From Abyssibacter profundi (lineage in GTDB: Bacteria; Pseudomonadota; Gammaproteobacteria; Nevskiales; OUC007): a stretch of 64,000 nt of DNA. The stretch spans positions 104,828 through 168,827 of the forward strand of contig NZ_QEQK01000001.1 in assembly GCF_003151135.1 (NCBI RefSeq), read 5' to 3'. Shown here in pieces: positions 43,030 through 52,687 of this stretch. Positions within the stretch are counted from its first letter, which is position 1. The number at the start of each line of letters is the position of its first letter. The notes under the pieces are model-generated. The model saw only the letters and a list, made by a program, of their open reading frames with translations. It searched no databases and was not told the DNA's origin. A program made the position numbers and the translations under genes.

Positions 43030-44052
43030 ATGAACCAACTGACCGCTGCCTTGGCCGACTGGGTGCCGGCTCTGATCGTACTGACTGGCGTCATCGTCAC
43101 GCTCACAGGGCTGCACTGGTGGCTACTCGCGCGCCGGGGTGAGCTGGGCAATGAGGCGCGATTGCCGCGCCAGCTGCTGTTGGCCGGCATGACGCTGGTC
43201 GGCGCCTTGTTCATCGTGCTGGCGCTGCCGATCTCCGACACCCTGCGGGGTCAGGTGCTAAGCCTGCTGGGTGTTGTCCTCACGGCCGTCATTGGCCTGT
43301 CGTCCACGACCTTCGTCGCCAACGCCATGGCGGGCGTCATGCTGCGCGTCGTGGGGCAGTTCCGACCCGGCGATTTCATCCGGCTCAACGAACAGTTCGG
43401 CCGCGTCACCGAGCGCGGGCTGTTTCACGTCGAGATCCAAACCGAGGATCGCGACCTGACGACCTTCCCCAACCTGCTGCTGATCACCCACCCGCTGACG
43501 GTCGTCCACCACAGCGGCACCATCGTCTCGGCGCAGGTTTCGCTGGGTTATGACATTCCCCGCGGGACCGTGGAATCGGCACTGTGCGCCGCAGCAGAGC
43601 AGGCCGGGCTCACCGATCCCTTTGTTCAGGTCGTCGCCTTGCAGGACTTCTCCGTGCTGTACCGAATTGCGGGGTCGCTGGCGGAGGTCAAGCACTTGCT
43701 CACGGTGCGCTCCAACCTGCGCAAGGCCGTGATGGACGTGTTGCATGGCCAGGGGCTGGAGATCGCATCCCCAACGCTTATGAATCAGCGCAAGCTGGCC
43801 GACGATCAGCGCATCGCGCCGCCGGTAGCCCCGGCGCCGAGGACAGAGACGCCAACGGTGAACCCCGATACGCCGGAAGCACGGGTGTTCGATAAGGCAG
43901 AGCTGGCCGAGGCCATCGCCCAGACCCGCCAACAGATCGAACAACAGCTGGCCGACGGCGACGACGATCACCAGCTGGAGTCCACTCGCGCCCAGCTCGC
44001 CGAGCTGGAAGCGCAGCTGGACGCATCCAAGAACGGCCAACTGCGCAGCTGA
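43030..44052 (+). CDS. MscS-family mechanosensitive channel with C-terminal coiled coil
   Basis: 340 residues. Three transmembrane helices (PALIVLTGVIVTLTGLHWWL, LLLAGMTLVGALFIVLALP, VLSLLGVVLTAVIGLSST) are followed by the pore-lining helix FVANAMAGVMLRVVGQFRPGDFIRL and the MscS beta-domain (TFPNLLLITHPLTVVHHSG). The end differs from small MscS: a Pro/Thr linker then about 55 helical charged residues (LAEAIAQTRQQIEQQLADG, LESTRAQLAELEAQLDASK) forming a likely coiled coil. It probably relieves osmotic downshock. The RBS is AGGGGAG. It is divergent from the second phoD gene. Confidence 0.88.
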   Translation: MNQLTAALADWVPALIVLTGVIVTLTGLHWWLLARRGELGNEARLPRQLLLAGMTLVGALFIVLALPISDTLRGQVLSLLGVVLTAVIGLSSTTFVANAMAGVMLRVVGQFRPGDFIRLNEQFGRVTERGLFHVEIQTEDRDLTTFPNLLLITHPLTVVHHSGTIVSAQVSLGYDIPRGTVESALCAAAEQAGLTDPFVQVVALQDFSVLYRIAGSLAEVKHLLTVRSNLRKAVMDVLHGQGLEIASPTLMNQRKLADDQRIAPPVAPAPRTETPTVNPDTPEARVFDKAELAEAIAQTRQQIEQQLADGDDDHQLESTRAQLAELEAQLDASKNGQLRS

Positions 44053-44114
44053 CGACGAACCCGCTCACTGCACGGCTGTCTGGTTTACGCAGTGCAACAT
44101 GCGATACTGACGCG

Positions 44115-45557
44115 ATGCCAGTTCTGACTTTTTCCAGCCCGTCGCTGCGGCGAGCCGGCGCGCTCCTGTTGTCTGCCACCCTGTTGTCGGCCTGCGTTCA
44201 TTCCGTGGACCGTGCACCGGATGATGGACTCACGCTGCCGGCGGCGTGGAACACCCGGGCGCCGGACGCGATCACGCCGTCTGGCGACCCCCGCTGGTGG
44301 ACTCGATTCCAGCAACCCGGTCTGAATGCGCTGGTGACCGATGCACTGACGCAGAACCGGCAGTTGCGCGCGGCCCTTGCCCGCATTGAGCAAACCGAAG
44401 CCGTGCTTCGCCAGCAAACCGCATTGTTCTATCCCACGCTGGAGCTGTCCGGTGGCGCCAGCCGCGGCAACAATGTCGTCTTCATCGGCGACCAACGAAT
44501 CCAGACCATCAACAACCAATACAGCCTGTCGGCCAGCGCGGCCTACGAGCTGGACCTTTGGGGGCGGGTCCGTCATGGTCGCCAGGCCGCCCGCCTGGAT
44601 GCGGAGGCGGCTGCACTCGACGCCACCGCCGCTGCCCATAGCATTGCGGCGCAGGTCACCGAAGCCTGGCTCAGCCTGATTGAAACCGAGGCACGGCTGC
44701 GACTCACCCGGTCCCAGGCCGATCTGAATGCGCGCTTTCTTGAACTGACCCGGCTGCGCTTCGAATATGGCGCGGGCTCTATCGTCGGCATCCGCCAGCA
44801 GGAACAACAGGTCGCCGGCGTGCGCAGCCAGGCACCTCTGCTCAAGGCGCAGGCCGGTGTCCTACGCAACCAGCTCGCGGCGCTAGCGGGCCAGCCACCC
44901 GGCCTGCTGCGCATTCAGACGCCGTCCAGCCTGCCGCAGTTGCCACCCGTACCGGCCGCGGGCTTGCCGGCCGACCTGCTCCTGCATCGACCTGATGTCA
45001 TGGCCGCCTGGCGTCGTGTACTGGCGGCTGACCACCGGGTCGGCGTGGCCGTGGCGGATCGACTGCCCAGCCTGCGACTAACCGCCGATGCGGGCTACCA
45101 GAGCCAGTCCTCAGACCGTGTATTCGACGACCTCATCTGGAGCGTGGCCGCCGGCCTCGTGGGGCCGGTGTTCGACGCCGGGCGGCGCGCAGCCGCCGTG
45201 CGGCGTGCCGACGCCGTGCTCCGTGAGGCACTGGCGCAGTTCGAGCAGTCGTTGTTGGACGCCATGGTCGAGGTCGAGAACGCGCTGCTGCAGGAACAGG
45301 AGCAACGCCGCCACGTTGACGCCCTGTCGCAGCGCCTGGTGGCCAGCCAATCCTTGCTCGACGCCACGCGCGAGCGCTACGCCAATGGACTGTCCGACTA
45401 CCTGCCCGTGCTCACGGCCCTGACGACACTCCAGGCCGATGAACAATCTTTCTTGACCGCCAAGCGCCAGCTGTTGTCGTTCCGTGTGCAGCTGCACCGC
45501 GCGCTGGGAGGCGACTGGTCCATCGTGGCCACGACGCCCACTGGGGAACCCGAATGA
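44115..45557 (+). CDS. RND efflux outer-membrane factor lipoprotein (OprM/NodT family)
   Basis: 480 residues. A lipoprotein signal LLLSATLLSAC (Cys at about 25) leads into a TolC-type alpha/beta barrel with the internal duplication usual for the NodT family. Visible pieces are DPRWWTRFQQPGLNALVTDAL, NNQYSLSASAAYELDLWGRV and RLRFEYGAGSIVGIRQQEQ. In the second half, RPDVMAAWRRVLAADHRVGVA and PVFDAGRRAAAVRRADAVL appear. It forms the outer-membrane exit of the pump encoded by the next two genes, which it overlaps by 4 bases. Confidence 0.94.
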   Translation: MPVLTFSSPSLRRAGALLLSATLLSACVHSVDRAPDDGLTLPAAWNTRAPDAITPSGDPRWWTRFQQPGLNALVTDALTQNRQLRAALARIEQTEAVLRQQTALFYPTLELSGGASRGNNVVFIGDQRIQTINNQYSLSASAAYELDLWGRVRHGRQAARLDAEAAALDATAAAHSIAAQVTEAWLSLIETEARLRLTRSQADLNARFLELTRLRFEYGAGSIVGIRQQEQQVAGVRSQAPLLKAQAGVLRNQLAALAGQPPGLLRIQTPSSLPQLPPVPAAGLPADLLLHRPDVMAAWRRVLAADHRVGVAVADRLPSLRLTADAGYQSQSSDRVFDDLIWSVAAGLVGPVFDAGRRAAAVRRADAVLREALAQFEQSLLDAMVEVENALLQEQEQRRHVDALSQRLVASQSLLDATRERYANGLSDYLPVLTALTTLQADEQSFLTAKRQLLSFRVQLHRALGGDWSIVATTPTGEPE

Positions 45558-46708
45558 AACCTTGGACCAAAGTACTGCTGTTCGTCGGCATCGTCGGACT
45601 GGGCATTGTCATCATGATGGGGCTGGTCAAAACCCGGCCCCAACCCGGCAAGACGGACACCGGCCCCGCCGCACCGTTGGTGGAAACCGTGACCCTGGAT
45701 GCAGCAACACACCGCATCGAAGTCGACGCCACCGGCAGCGTGCAGGCCGCCCGTGACGTGCTCATCACCGCTGAAGTCGGCGGGCGCGTCGCCGCGGTTG
45801 GGAGCAACTTTGTTCCCGGGGGGCGCGTGGCGGCGGGTGAAGTCCTGGTCCAGCTGGAACCGGAACGACTGGAGCTGGCGGTAGCCCGCGCGAAGGCCGA
45901 GCTGGCGCGTGCCCGCAGCGAGCTTGCGCTGGAGCAGGGCCGCGTTGAAGTCGCCGAACGGGAGTGGACGCTATTTGACGACAGCAACCGCAACGGCGCG
46001 CTGGCCCGCCGCGAACCCCAGCTGGCTGCCGCCCAAGCCAATGTCCAGGCCGCCGAGGCGCAGCTTCGGGAGGCTCGGCTCAACCTCGAGCGCAGCGGGG
46101 TCGTGGCCCCGTTTGATGGGGTGATTCAAAGCGAAGCCGTCGAGGCCGGTCAGGTGATTAATGCCGGCCAGCAGCTGGGGCGCTTGCTGGGATCGGAGCG
46201 GTTCCGGGTTCAGGTCAGCATTCCGGTAGATCGGCTGCAATGGATCGATCTGCCCGATGCGGCCGGCCAGGGGGGCGCCAAGGCGCAGATTCGTCAACCG
46301 AACACCCGCAGCCAACGCCAGGGCCGGGTTGTTCGAGTGCTGGGCGACCTGGATCCCGAGGGTCGCATGGCGCGCGTGCTGGTCGAGGTGCCCGACCCGC
46401 TGGAGGGCCCGACCCCGCTGCTGGTCGGCGCCTTTGTTGATGTGCATTTGCTGGGTCGACAGCTCGACAACACACTGGCTGTCCCGCGGGCCGCACTGGT
46501 CGGACAGGATTCGGTTTGGCGTCTGACCGAGGATCTGACGCTGGAGCGCCGCCAGCTGAAGATCGTCTGGCGTGGACGCGACACCGTGTTCGTGCCCGCC
46601 GGCGACGGACTGGATGCCGGTGACCGCATCGTCCTGACGCGGCTGCCCCTGGCCGTGGATGGCATGGGCGTGCGACTGGCAGAGTCCGGCACGGATGGCG
46701 ACGCATGA
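45554..46708 (+). CDS. RND efflux periplasmic adaptor (membrane fusion protein)
   Basis: 384 residues. A single N-terminal membrane anchor (VLLFVGIVGLGIVIMMGLV) is followed by the biotinyl-lipoyl half (DVLITAEVGGRVAAVGSNFV), an alpha-helical hairpin (about residues 100-170), the second lipoyl half (LNLERSGVVAPFDGVIQSEAV) and beta-barrel/proximal domains (NTLAVPRAALVGQDSVWRL). It links the inner-membrane RND pump to the outer-membrane factor. It overlaps both neighbours by 4 bases. Confidence 0.94.
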   Translation: MKPWTKVLLFVGIVGLGIVIMMGLVKTRPQPGKTDTGPAAPLVETVTLDAATHRIEVDATGSVQAARDVLITAEVGGRVAAVGSNFVPGGRVAAGEVLVQLEPERLELAVARAKAELARARSELALEQGRVEVAEREWTLFDDSNRNGALARREPQLAAAQANVQAAEAQLREARLNLERSGVVAPFDGVIQSEAVEAGQVINAGQQLGRLLGSERFRVQVSIPVDRLQWIDLPDAAGQGGAKAQIRQPNTRSQRQGRVVRVLGDLDPEGRMARVLVEVPDPLEGPTPLLVGAFVDVHLLGRQLDNTLAVPRAALVGQDSVWRLTEDLTLERRQLKIVWRGRDTVFVPAGDGLDAGDRIVLTRLPLAVDGMGVRLAESGTDGDA

Positions 46709-49700
46709 GCGCAACCGGTCCAGCGAGTTCCCGACCCGCCTGGCTGACCGGTCCTCTGGCATGGATGGCCGCCAATCCGGTTGCGGCCAACCTGCTGATG
46801 CTGGTGCTGCTCATCGGTGGTTGGATTATCGGCAGTGGCGTCAAGCAGGAGGTCTTCCCCGAGTTCGATGCCGACATCGTCACCATTGACATCGCCTACC
46901 CCGGTGCAAGCCCGGAGGAGGTCGAGCAGGGCGTGATTCTCGCCGTCGAGGATGCCGTGCGCAGCATCGACGGGGTCAAGACGGTGGAATCCAGCAGCTA
47001 CGAAGGCGCTGGCGTGGTTATCGCCGAGATCGTCACGGGCAGCAATGCCAACAAGATCACCTCCGATATCAAGAACGCGGTTGATCGGATCACCAGCTTT
47101 CCCGAGGACGCCGAACGGCCCATCACCAGTCTGATTGCTATCAAGGCCAAGGTCATCTCCCTGATCCTCCATGGTGAGACGGACCTGGCCACGCTGCGTG
47201 AGCTGGCCGAGCGCGCCCGGACGGATCTGCTCAATCGCAATGACATCACCGAAGTGGTGCTCACCAATGCACCGCCAAGGGAAATCTCCATCGAGGTCCC
47301 GTCCAGCGCCCTGCATGCCTACGGCCTGTCGCTGCCGGAGATCGCCGACCGCATTCAGGCCTACGCCGTGGAACTGCCCGGCGGGGCCATCCGCACGGAA
47401 GGTGGCGAGGTACTGGTGCGACTAGACGAGCGCCGCAAATTTGCCGACGAGTTCCTGGATATTCCGCTGCGCACCAGTCGCGACGGGAGTGTGCTGACGC
47501 TGGGCGACATTGCCGAACTGCGCGATGGGTTCTCCGACAATTCCTATCTCAAGACCACCTTCAATGGCCGGCCTGCGGTCACGCTGGAAGTGTTTCGCGT
47601 CGGCGAGCAGACACCGATCAGCGTCTCGGCAGCGGTCAGGGAATATGCGGATACGCTGAATCAGCGCCTGCCGGAGGGGCTGGCGGCCGACACGGTTTAC
47701 GACGACTCGGAGTTCTACGAAGACCGGATCAACCTGCTGCTGCGCAATGGTTTTCTCGGCTTTGTCCTGGTCATCGTGCTGCTGACGCTGTTTCTCGAGC
47801 CGCGGCTGGCGTTCTGGGTGACGCTGGGCATCCCCATCTCCTTCCTCGGCGCCATGCTGCTCATGCCGGCCATGGACGTCAGCTTCAACATGATCTCGCT
47901 GTTCGGTTTCATCGTGACGCTGGGCATCGTGGTCGACGATGCCATCATCGTCGGCGAAAACATCTATCACCAACGCGAGCTCGGCCATGGGCGCCTAAAG
48001 GCGGCGGTGCTCGGCGCACGCAGCGTCGCCACCCCGGTCACCTTCGCGATTCTGACGACCATCGTTGCCTTCTCGCCGCTGTTGTTCGTACCGGGGCCGG
48101 CCGGCAATTTCTTCCGTGTGCTACCTGCCATCGTCATCTGCGTCCTGCTGATGTCGCTGGTTGAATCGCTGCTCATCCTGCCCAGCCACCTCGCGCATTC
48201 CCGACACCCCAAGAACACCGGGGTCGAAGGGTATCTGGTTCGAATCCAGCACCGCGTGGCAGCCTGGATGGAGCGTGTCATCGAACAACGCTACACCCCG
48301 GTCGTACGCTGGGCGACGTCACACCGCACTATTGTCATTGCCCTGGGCATCGCCGTGTTTGTCTCCTCCATCGGGCTGGTGGCGGGTGGTCGCGTCAAGG
48401 CCGAGTTCTTCCCGAACATCGAGGCCGACTTCATCTTTGCCAACATCCAGGTGCCCTACGGCTCCAACATCGACCGCACCCGCGAGGTGCTCGACGAGGC
48501 CGTCTCGGCGCTATACGCCACACTGGACGAGTACCCCGACGACGCCGACATCATCGAATCGGTGATCACCGAGCTGGGCTCGCAACCGAGCCTGTCCCCT
48601 GCCTACCGCGAGAGTAATGGCCTGGGCTCCAGCCATCTGATGAGCGTGCAGGTCTCGCTGTCACCCTGGGAGACGCGAACCGTCACGGCGCAGGCGTTTT
48701 CCGACCGCTGGCGCGAAAAAGTCCAGCAGATTCCTGGCGTCGAACGGACCAATTTCATTTACACCACCGGTCCGGGCGCGGGTTCGGATCTGACCATCCA
48801 GCTCAAGCATCACGATGTCGCCACGCTCGAGCAGGCAGCTGATGCGTTGGTCGAGCGCTTGCAGCGCTTCTCCGGCCTGTCGGACATCGACAACGGCTAC
48901 TCCGGGGGCAAGGAGCAGCTGGACATCACCCTCACACCGGCCGGCAAGACGCTGGGGCTGACCGCAGCCGAAGTGGGTCGCCAGGTCCGAGGCGCCTTCT
49001 TCGGAGCCGAGGCGCTGCGCCAGCAACGCGGCCGCGACGAAGTCCGGGTCATGGTGCGCCTACCCGAGGCCGAGCGGGCCGAAGAAGCCACGCTGGAGGA
49101 GTTGCTGATCCGGACGCCCGCCGGGGGGCTGGCCCCGCTACGTGAGATCGCCCAGATCGAACGCGGCCAGGCCTACACCACGATTCGCCGTGATCAGGGG
49201 CGACGCGTGCTCAATGTCACGGCCGACGTCGATACCAACACCACCCAGACCAACGATGTCATCGCCGAGTTGGAGCGGGACTCCCTGCCTGCGCTCATGG
49301 ATCGCTACATCGGGCTGGAATACAGCTTCGAAGGCGCCAACCGTGACGAGGCCGAGTCATCCTCGGCCATCGGCCGGGGTTTCGTGCTGGCGTTGATCGG
49401 CATCTTTGTGTTGCTGGCCATGGCGTTTCGCAGCTATCTGCAGCCGGTGATCGTGATGTCGGCCATCCCCTTCGGCATGGTTGGCGCCATCGTCGGCCAC
49501 CTGCTGCTCGGCTACAAGATGAGCTTTGTCTCGCTATTCGGGATCGTGGCCTTGTCGGGCGTTGTGGTGAATGACTCGCTGGTGCTCATCGACGCAGCCA
49601 ATCGCTATCACCGCGAGGGCATGAGCAAACGCGACGCCATCATCCGCGCTGGCCAGCGGCGGTTCCGCCCCATCGTGCTGACCTCGCTAACCACCTTCCT

Positions 49701-49911
49701 GGGACTGGCGCCGATGATTCTGGAGACCTCGCTGCAGGCCCGCTTCATCATCCCCATGGCCATTAGCCTGGGCTTCGGCATCTTGTTTGCCACCGTCATC
49801 ATCCTGCTGCTGGTACCGGCGGTATTCCTGGTCATCGAGGATTTGCGTGACTGGCTGGCCGACCGCTTTGGGGGCGCCGAGCACCCCGAACAGGAAGACG
49901 AGCTGGCCTAA
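46705..49911 (+). CDS. RND efflux permease (AcrB-like)
   Basis: 1068 residues. A proton-driven resistance-nodulation-division transporter with two repeats of six transmembrane helices and large periplasmic loops. [20 protein letters not shown] is helix 1. [20 protein letters not shown] is the pore-domain start. [20 protein letters not shown] in helix 4 has the proton-relay Asp pair. [20 protein letters not shown] is the second-half equivalent. It is the last gene of a three-gene, twice-overlapping operon (44115-49911). No regulator gene is adjacent and the substrate cannot be told. Confidence 0.95.
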   Translation: MSATGPASSRPAWLTGPLAWMAANPVAANLLMLVLLIGGWIIGSGVKQEVFPEFDADIVTIDIAYPGASPEEVEQGVILAVEDAVRSIDGVKTVESSSYEGAGVVIAEIVTGSNANKITSDIKNAVDRITSFPEDAERPITSLIAIKAKVISLILHGETDLATLRELAERARTDLLNRNDITEVVLTNAPPREISIEVPSSALHAYGLSLPEIADRIQAYAVELPGGAIRTEGGEVLVRLDERRKFADEFLDIPLRTSRDGSVLTLGDIAELRDGFSDNSYLKTTFNGRPAVTLEVFRVGEQTPISVSAAVREYADTLNQRLPEGLAADTVYDDSEFYEDRINLLLRNGFLGFVLVIVLLTLFLEPRLAFWVTLGIPISFLGAMLLMPAMDVSFNMISLFGFIVTLGIVVDDAIIVGENIYHQRELGHGRLKAAVLGARSVATPVTFAILTTIVAFSPLLFVPGPAGNFFRVLPAIVICVLLMSLVESLLILPSHLAHSRHPKNTGVEGYLVRIQHRVAAWMERVIEQRYTPVVRWATSHRTIVIALGIAVFVSSIGLVAGGRVKAEFFPNIEADFIFANIQVPYGSNIDRTREVLDEAVSALYATLDEYPDDADIIESVITELGSQPSLSPAYRESNGLGSSHLMSVQVSLSPWETRTVTAQAFSDRWREKVQQIPGVERTNFIYTTGPGAGSDLTIQLKHHDVATLEQAADALVERLQRFSGLSDIDNGYSGGKEQLDITLTPAGKTLGLTAAEVGRQVRGAFFGAEALRQQRGRDEVRVMVRLPEAERAEEATLEELLIRTPAGGLAPLREIAQIERGQAYTTIRRDQGRRVLNVTADVDTNTTQTNDVIAELERDSLPALMDRYIGLEYSFEGANRDEAESSSAIGRGFVLALIGIFVLLAMAFRSYLQPVIVMSAIPFGMVGAIVGHLLLGYKMSFVSLFGIVALSGVVVNDSLVLIDAANRYHREGMSKRDAIIRAGQRRFRPIVLTSLTTFLGLAPMILETSLQARFIIPMAISLGFGILFATVIILLLVPAVFLVIEDLRDWLADRFGGAEHPEQEDELA

Positions 49912-49930
49912 GCGCCCGCATTGGCTGGTC

Positions 49931-49970
49931 TGCCCGCCCCCGTCAGTCTGTGCGGGCAAGGACAGCCCGC
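49931..49970 (+). other. Mutually exclusive hairpins between the RND and acyl-CoA dehydrogenase genes
   Basis: TGCCCGC (49931-49937) can pair with GCGGGCA (49952-49958), and the same GCGGGC can pair instead with GCCCGC (49965-49970). The sequence lies between the RND permease stop and the next gene's start at 50021. No T-run follows, so attenuation is only a possibility. Confidence 0.25.
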
Positions 49971-50020
49971 ACCCTGCCGACTATTGTCCGTGCCTCACGT
50001 TTTGACCGAGACCGACACGG

Positions 50021-51346
50021 ATGAGCTTTGCAGATGAGAGCATGGCCCGCGGCCTGCGCGTGCTGAACCGCCTGGCTGGCGGCAGCCTGCTGGACCGACT
50101 AGGGATTCGCCGCCAAAGTGAGCGGGCGATCTACCACGCCTCCCGCACAGGATTCGGCGTGGCCGCAGCGGCGGCACGCAGCTTCAAACGCAGCGGCCAG
50201 CCCGGCCAGGCACAACGCCTACCCAAGGCCGGCGACCCCGGCCTGTTCGATCTGACGCCCAGCGAAGACCAGGCGATGCTACAGGACGCCGCCCAGCGCT
50301 TTGCGACCGAGGCGCTGCGTCCTGCGGCCGAAGAGGCCAACGAGGCCTGCGCGGCCAGTGGCGAACTGCTGGAGATGGCCAACGAGCTGGGCATCGCCAT
50401 TCTCGGCATTCCGGAAGAACTGGGTGGTGCCGGCACCGAGCGCAACACCGTCACCAACGTGCTCGTCGCCGAGGCCCTGGCGCATGGCGACATGGGCTTG
50501 GCCTGGGCCTGTCTGGCCCCGTCAGCTGTCAGCCAGGCGCTGGTGCAATGGGGCAACGCCGAACAACAGGCACGCTACCTGCCCGCATTCACCGAAGAAT
50601 CCTCGCCGGTGGCCGCGCTAACACTCACCGAGCCCACCCCGCTATTCGATCCCATGACACCGACCACCACGGCCCGCCGTGTTGAGGGCGGCTGGTCGAT
50701 TAGCGGCATCAAGTCGCTGGTGCCCAACGCCAAGCAGTGCGAACTATTCGTCGTCGGCGCACAGGTTGAGGGCGAAGGCCCGGCACTGTTTGTGGTGGAA
50801 TCCAGTCCCGAGCACATTCAGATCGCCGATGATCCGGCCATGGGCCTGCGGGCGGCAGCCACCGGCCGTGTGCAGTTCAATGAGCTGGTCGTCCCCGAGG
50901 ACGCCCGCCTGGGAGCCTCGGCCGAACAGGCACAGGCCAACTACCGGGAATGCGTCCGACTCAGCCGTCTGGCCTGGTGTGCCATGGCCATCGGAGCGGG
51001 CAAGGCCGTGCAGGACTACGTCATTCCCTATGTCAATGAGCGTCAGGCCTTTGGCGAGCCAATCAGTCACCGCCAGTCGGTGGCCTTCATGGTCGCGAAC
51101 ATCGCGATCGAACTCGAAGGTATGCGCCTGACCACATTGCGGGCGGCCAGTCTGGCGGAACAGGGCAAGGACTACGCCCGTGAGGCCGCCGTGGCCCGCC
51201 GTCTTTGCGTTGAGAAGGGCATGCAGATCGGCTCCGACGGTGTGCAGCTGCTCGGTGGCCACGGCTTTACCAAGGAATATCCGGTCGAACGCTGGTATCG
51301 CGACCTGCGGGCCATCGGCGTCATGGAGGGCGGCCTGCTCGTCTGA
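50021..51346 (+). CDS. Acyl-CoA dehydrogenase family protein, short C-terminus
   Basis: 441 residues. After a basic N-terminal segment of about 70 residues, the acyl-CoA dehydrogenase fold is clear: LTPSEDQAMLQDAAQRFATE, the FAD/substrate region VAALTLTEPTPLFDP, KSLVPNAKQCELFVVGAQ, and LRLTTLRAA-type helices. It ends at ERWYRDLRAIGVMEGGLLV, stopping just after the Glu in the position where homologues read YEGTSEIQ. The usual last helix is therefore missing. It is followed after 22 bp by a second dehydrogenase with a complete C-terminus; the two may form a mixed oligomer. Confidence 0.9.
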   Translation: MSFADESMARGLRVLNRLAGGSLLDRLGIRRQSERAIYHASRTGFGVAAAAARSFKRSGQPGQAQRLPKAGDPGLFDLTPSEDQAMLQDAAQRFATEALRPAAEEANEACAASGELLEMANELGIAILGIPEELGGAGTERNTVTNVLVAEALAHGDMGLAWACLAPSAVSQALVQWGNAEQQARYLPAFTEESSPVAALTLTEPTPLFDPMTPTTTARRVEGGWSISGIKSLVPNAKQCELFVVGAQVEGEGPALFVVESSPEHIQIADDPAMGLRAAATGRVQFNELVVPEDARLGASAEQAQANYRECVRLSRLAWCAMAIGAGKAVQDYVIPYVNERQAFGEPISHRQSVAFMVANIAIELEGMRLTTLRAASLAEQGKDYAREAAVARRLCVEKGMQIGSDGVQLLGGHGFTKEYPVERWYRDLRAIGVMEGGLLV

Positions 51347-51368
51347 GCGCCGCGACGGAGAACAGACA

Positions 51369-52574
51369 ATGATCAATCTTGAAGTTCCGAAGAAATTCAC
51401 CGGCCTGGTTCGTCAGGCGCATCAGGTGTCCAAGGAAGTGCTGCGCGCCAATTCGCGCAAGTACGACCGCGCCGAGCACAGCTATCCCAAGGAGCTGGAT
51501 ATGCTGGCCTCGCTGGTCGACGGCATGAACGACGGTGGCGGTCAGGGCGCCGGGGCGGCGGGCGTTCGTCGGGAGAAATCCGACGACGACAGCAATCGCA
51601 ACGGCAGCAATCTGTCCACGGCACTGGGCATCATCGAAATGTGCTGGGGCGATGTCGGCCTGTTGCTGTCCATGCCGCGTCAGGGTCTGGGCAACTCGGC
51701 CATCGCCTCGGTGGCCAACGAAGAGCAGCTTGAGCGCTTCGCCGGCCGCTGGGCCGCCATGGCCATTACCGAACCGGGCTGCGGCTCGGATTCGGCGGCG
51801 ATACGCACCACCGCTGTGAAAGATGGCGACGAGTACATCCTCAACGGCGAGAAGATCTACGTCACGGCCGGCGAGCGCGCCGATCTGGTCGTGGTCTGGG
51901 CCACGCTGGACAAATCCGCCGGCCGGGCCGCGATCAAATCCTTTGTCGTGGAAAAGGGCACGCCGGGCTTCGAACTCGTCCGGCTGGAAAAGAAGCTGGG
52001 CATCAAGTCCTCCGACACGGCTGCGTTCGTGCTCAAGGATTGCCGGGTGCCGGCAGACAACCTGCTCGGCGACCCCACGGTCAATGTCGAAAAGGGCTTT
52101 GCCGGGGTCATGCAGACCTTCGACAACACCCGCCCGCTGGTCGCCGCCATGGCCATTGGCCTGGCCCGGGCCGCGCTGGAAGAGACCCGCAAGACGCTCG
52201 AATCCGCTGGGGTGGACATCGACTATGACCAGCTGGTGACGCAGCAATCCGCTGCCGCCGCCGAATTCATCCGCATGGAGGCCGATTTCGAGGCCGCACG
52301 CCTGCTGATGATGGAAGCCGCCTGGATGGCCGATAACCGCAAACCCAACTCGCTGCAGGCCTCCATGGCCAAGGCCAAAGCCGGTCGCTCCTGCGTGGAC
52401 ATCAGCCTCAAATGCGTCGAGCTTTGCGGCAATTTTGGCTACACCGAAGACAGCCTGCTCGAAAAATGGGCCCGGGACAGCAAAATTCTCGACATCTTCG
52501 AAGGCACGCAGCAAATCCAGCAGTTGATCATCGCCCGTCGCCTGCTGGGCAAGAGTTCGGCCGAACTCAAATAA
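51369..52574 (+). CDS. Acyl-CoA dehydrogenase
   Basis: 401 residues from ATG at 51369 with RBS GGAG. It contains MAITEPGCGSDSAAIRTTA and LNGEKIYVTAGERADLVVVW. LGIKSSDTAAFVLKDCRVP and ELCGNFGYTEDSLLEKWARD follow. The C-terminus ILDIFEGTQQIQQLIIARRL has the catalytic Glu and the FAD-contacting end. It catalyses alpha,beta-desaturation of an acyl-CoA with FAD. It is the second gene of a tandem pair and a strong hairpin follows. The chain length or steroid specificity is unknown. Starts further upstream overlap the first dehydrogenase and are not credible. Confidence 0.93.
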   Translation: MINLEVPKKFTGLVRQAHQVSKEVLRANSRKYDRAEHSYPKELDMLASLVDGMNDGGGQGAGAAGVRREKSDDDSNRNGSNLSTALGIIEMCWGDVGLLLSMPRQGLGNSAIASVANEEQLERFAGRWAAMAITEPGCGSDSAAIRTTAVKDGDEYILNGEKIYVTAGERADLVVVWATLDKSAGRAAIKSFVVEKGTPGFELVRLEKKLGIKSSDTAAFVLKDCRVPADNLLGDPTVNVEKGFAGVMQTFDNTRPLVAAMAIGLARAALEETRKTLESAGVDIDYDQLVTQQSAAAAEFIRMEADFEAARLLMMEAAWMADNRKPNSLQASMAKAKAGRSCVDISLKCVELCGNFGYTEDSLLEKWARDSKILDIFEGTQQIQQLIIARRLLGKSSAELK

Positions 52575-52582
52575 GCCAAGCC

Positions 52583-52619
52583 GCCGGGAACGCGCTGCAC
52601 CGCGCAGCCTGTTCCCGGC
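52583..52619 (+). terminator. Long hairpin after the acyl-CoA dehydrogenase pair
   Basis: GCCGGGAAC (52583-52591) pairs perfectly with GTTCCCGGC (52611-52619); an inner GCTGC/GCAGC stem extends it. It starts 9 bp after the stop codon. No T-run follows, so the termination mode is uncertain, but it probably marks the operon's 3' end. Confidence 0.5.
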
Positions 52620-52687
52620 GCAAATCGGCACTTAAGACCTCGGACGACCGGCCGATAGCTACAAGGCCATTGAGAGGTTTAATCACC

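Noticed and set aside
48229..48260. GGTTCGAATCC, resembling a tRNA T-loop
   Set aside because: It lies inside the RND permease coding sequence and no acceptor or anticodon stem can be formed around it.
51180..51368. Upstream extension of the second acyl-CoA dehydrogenase
   Set aside because: The frame is open within the first dehydrogenase gene, but the extension is basic low-complexity sequence. The ATG at 51369 has an RBS and gives the family N-terminus.
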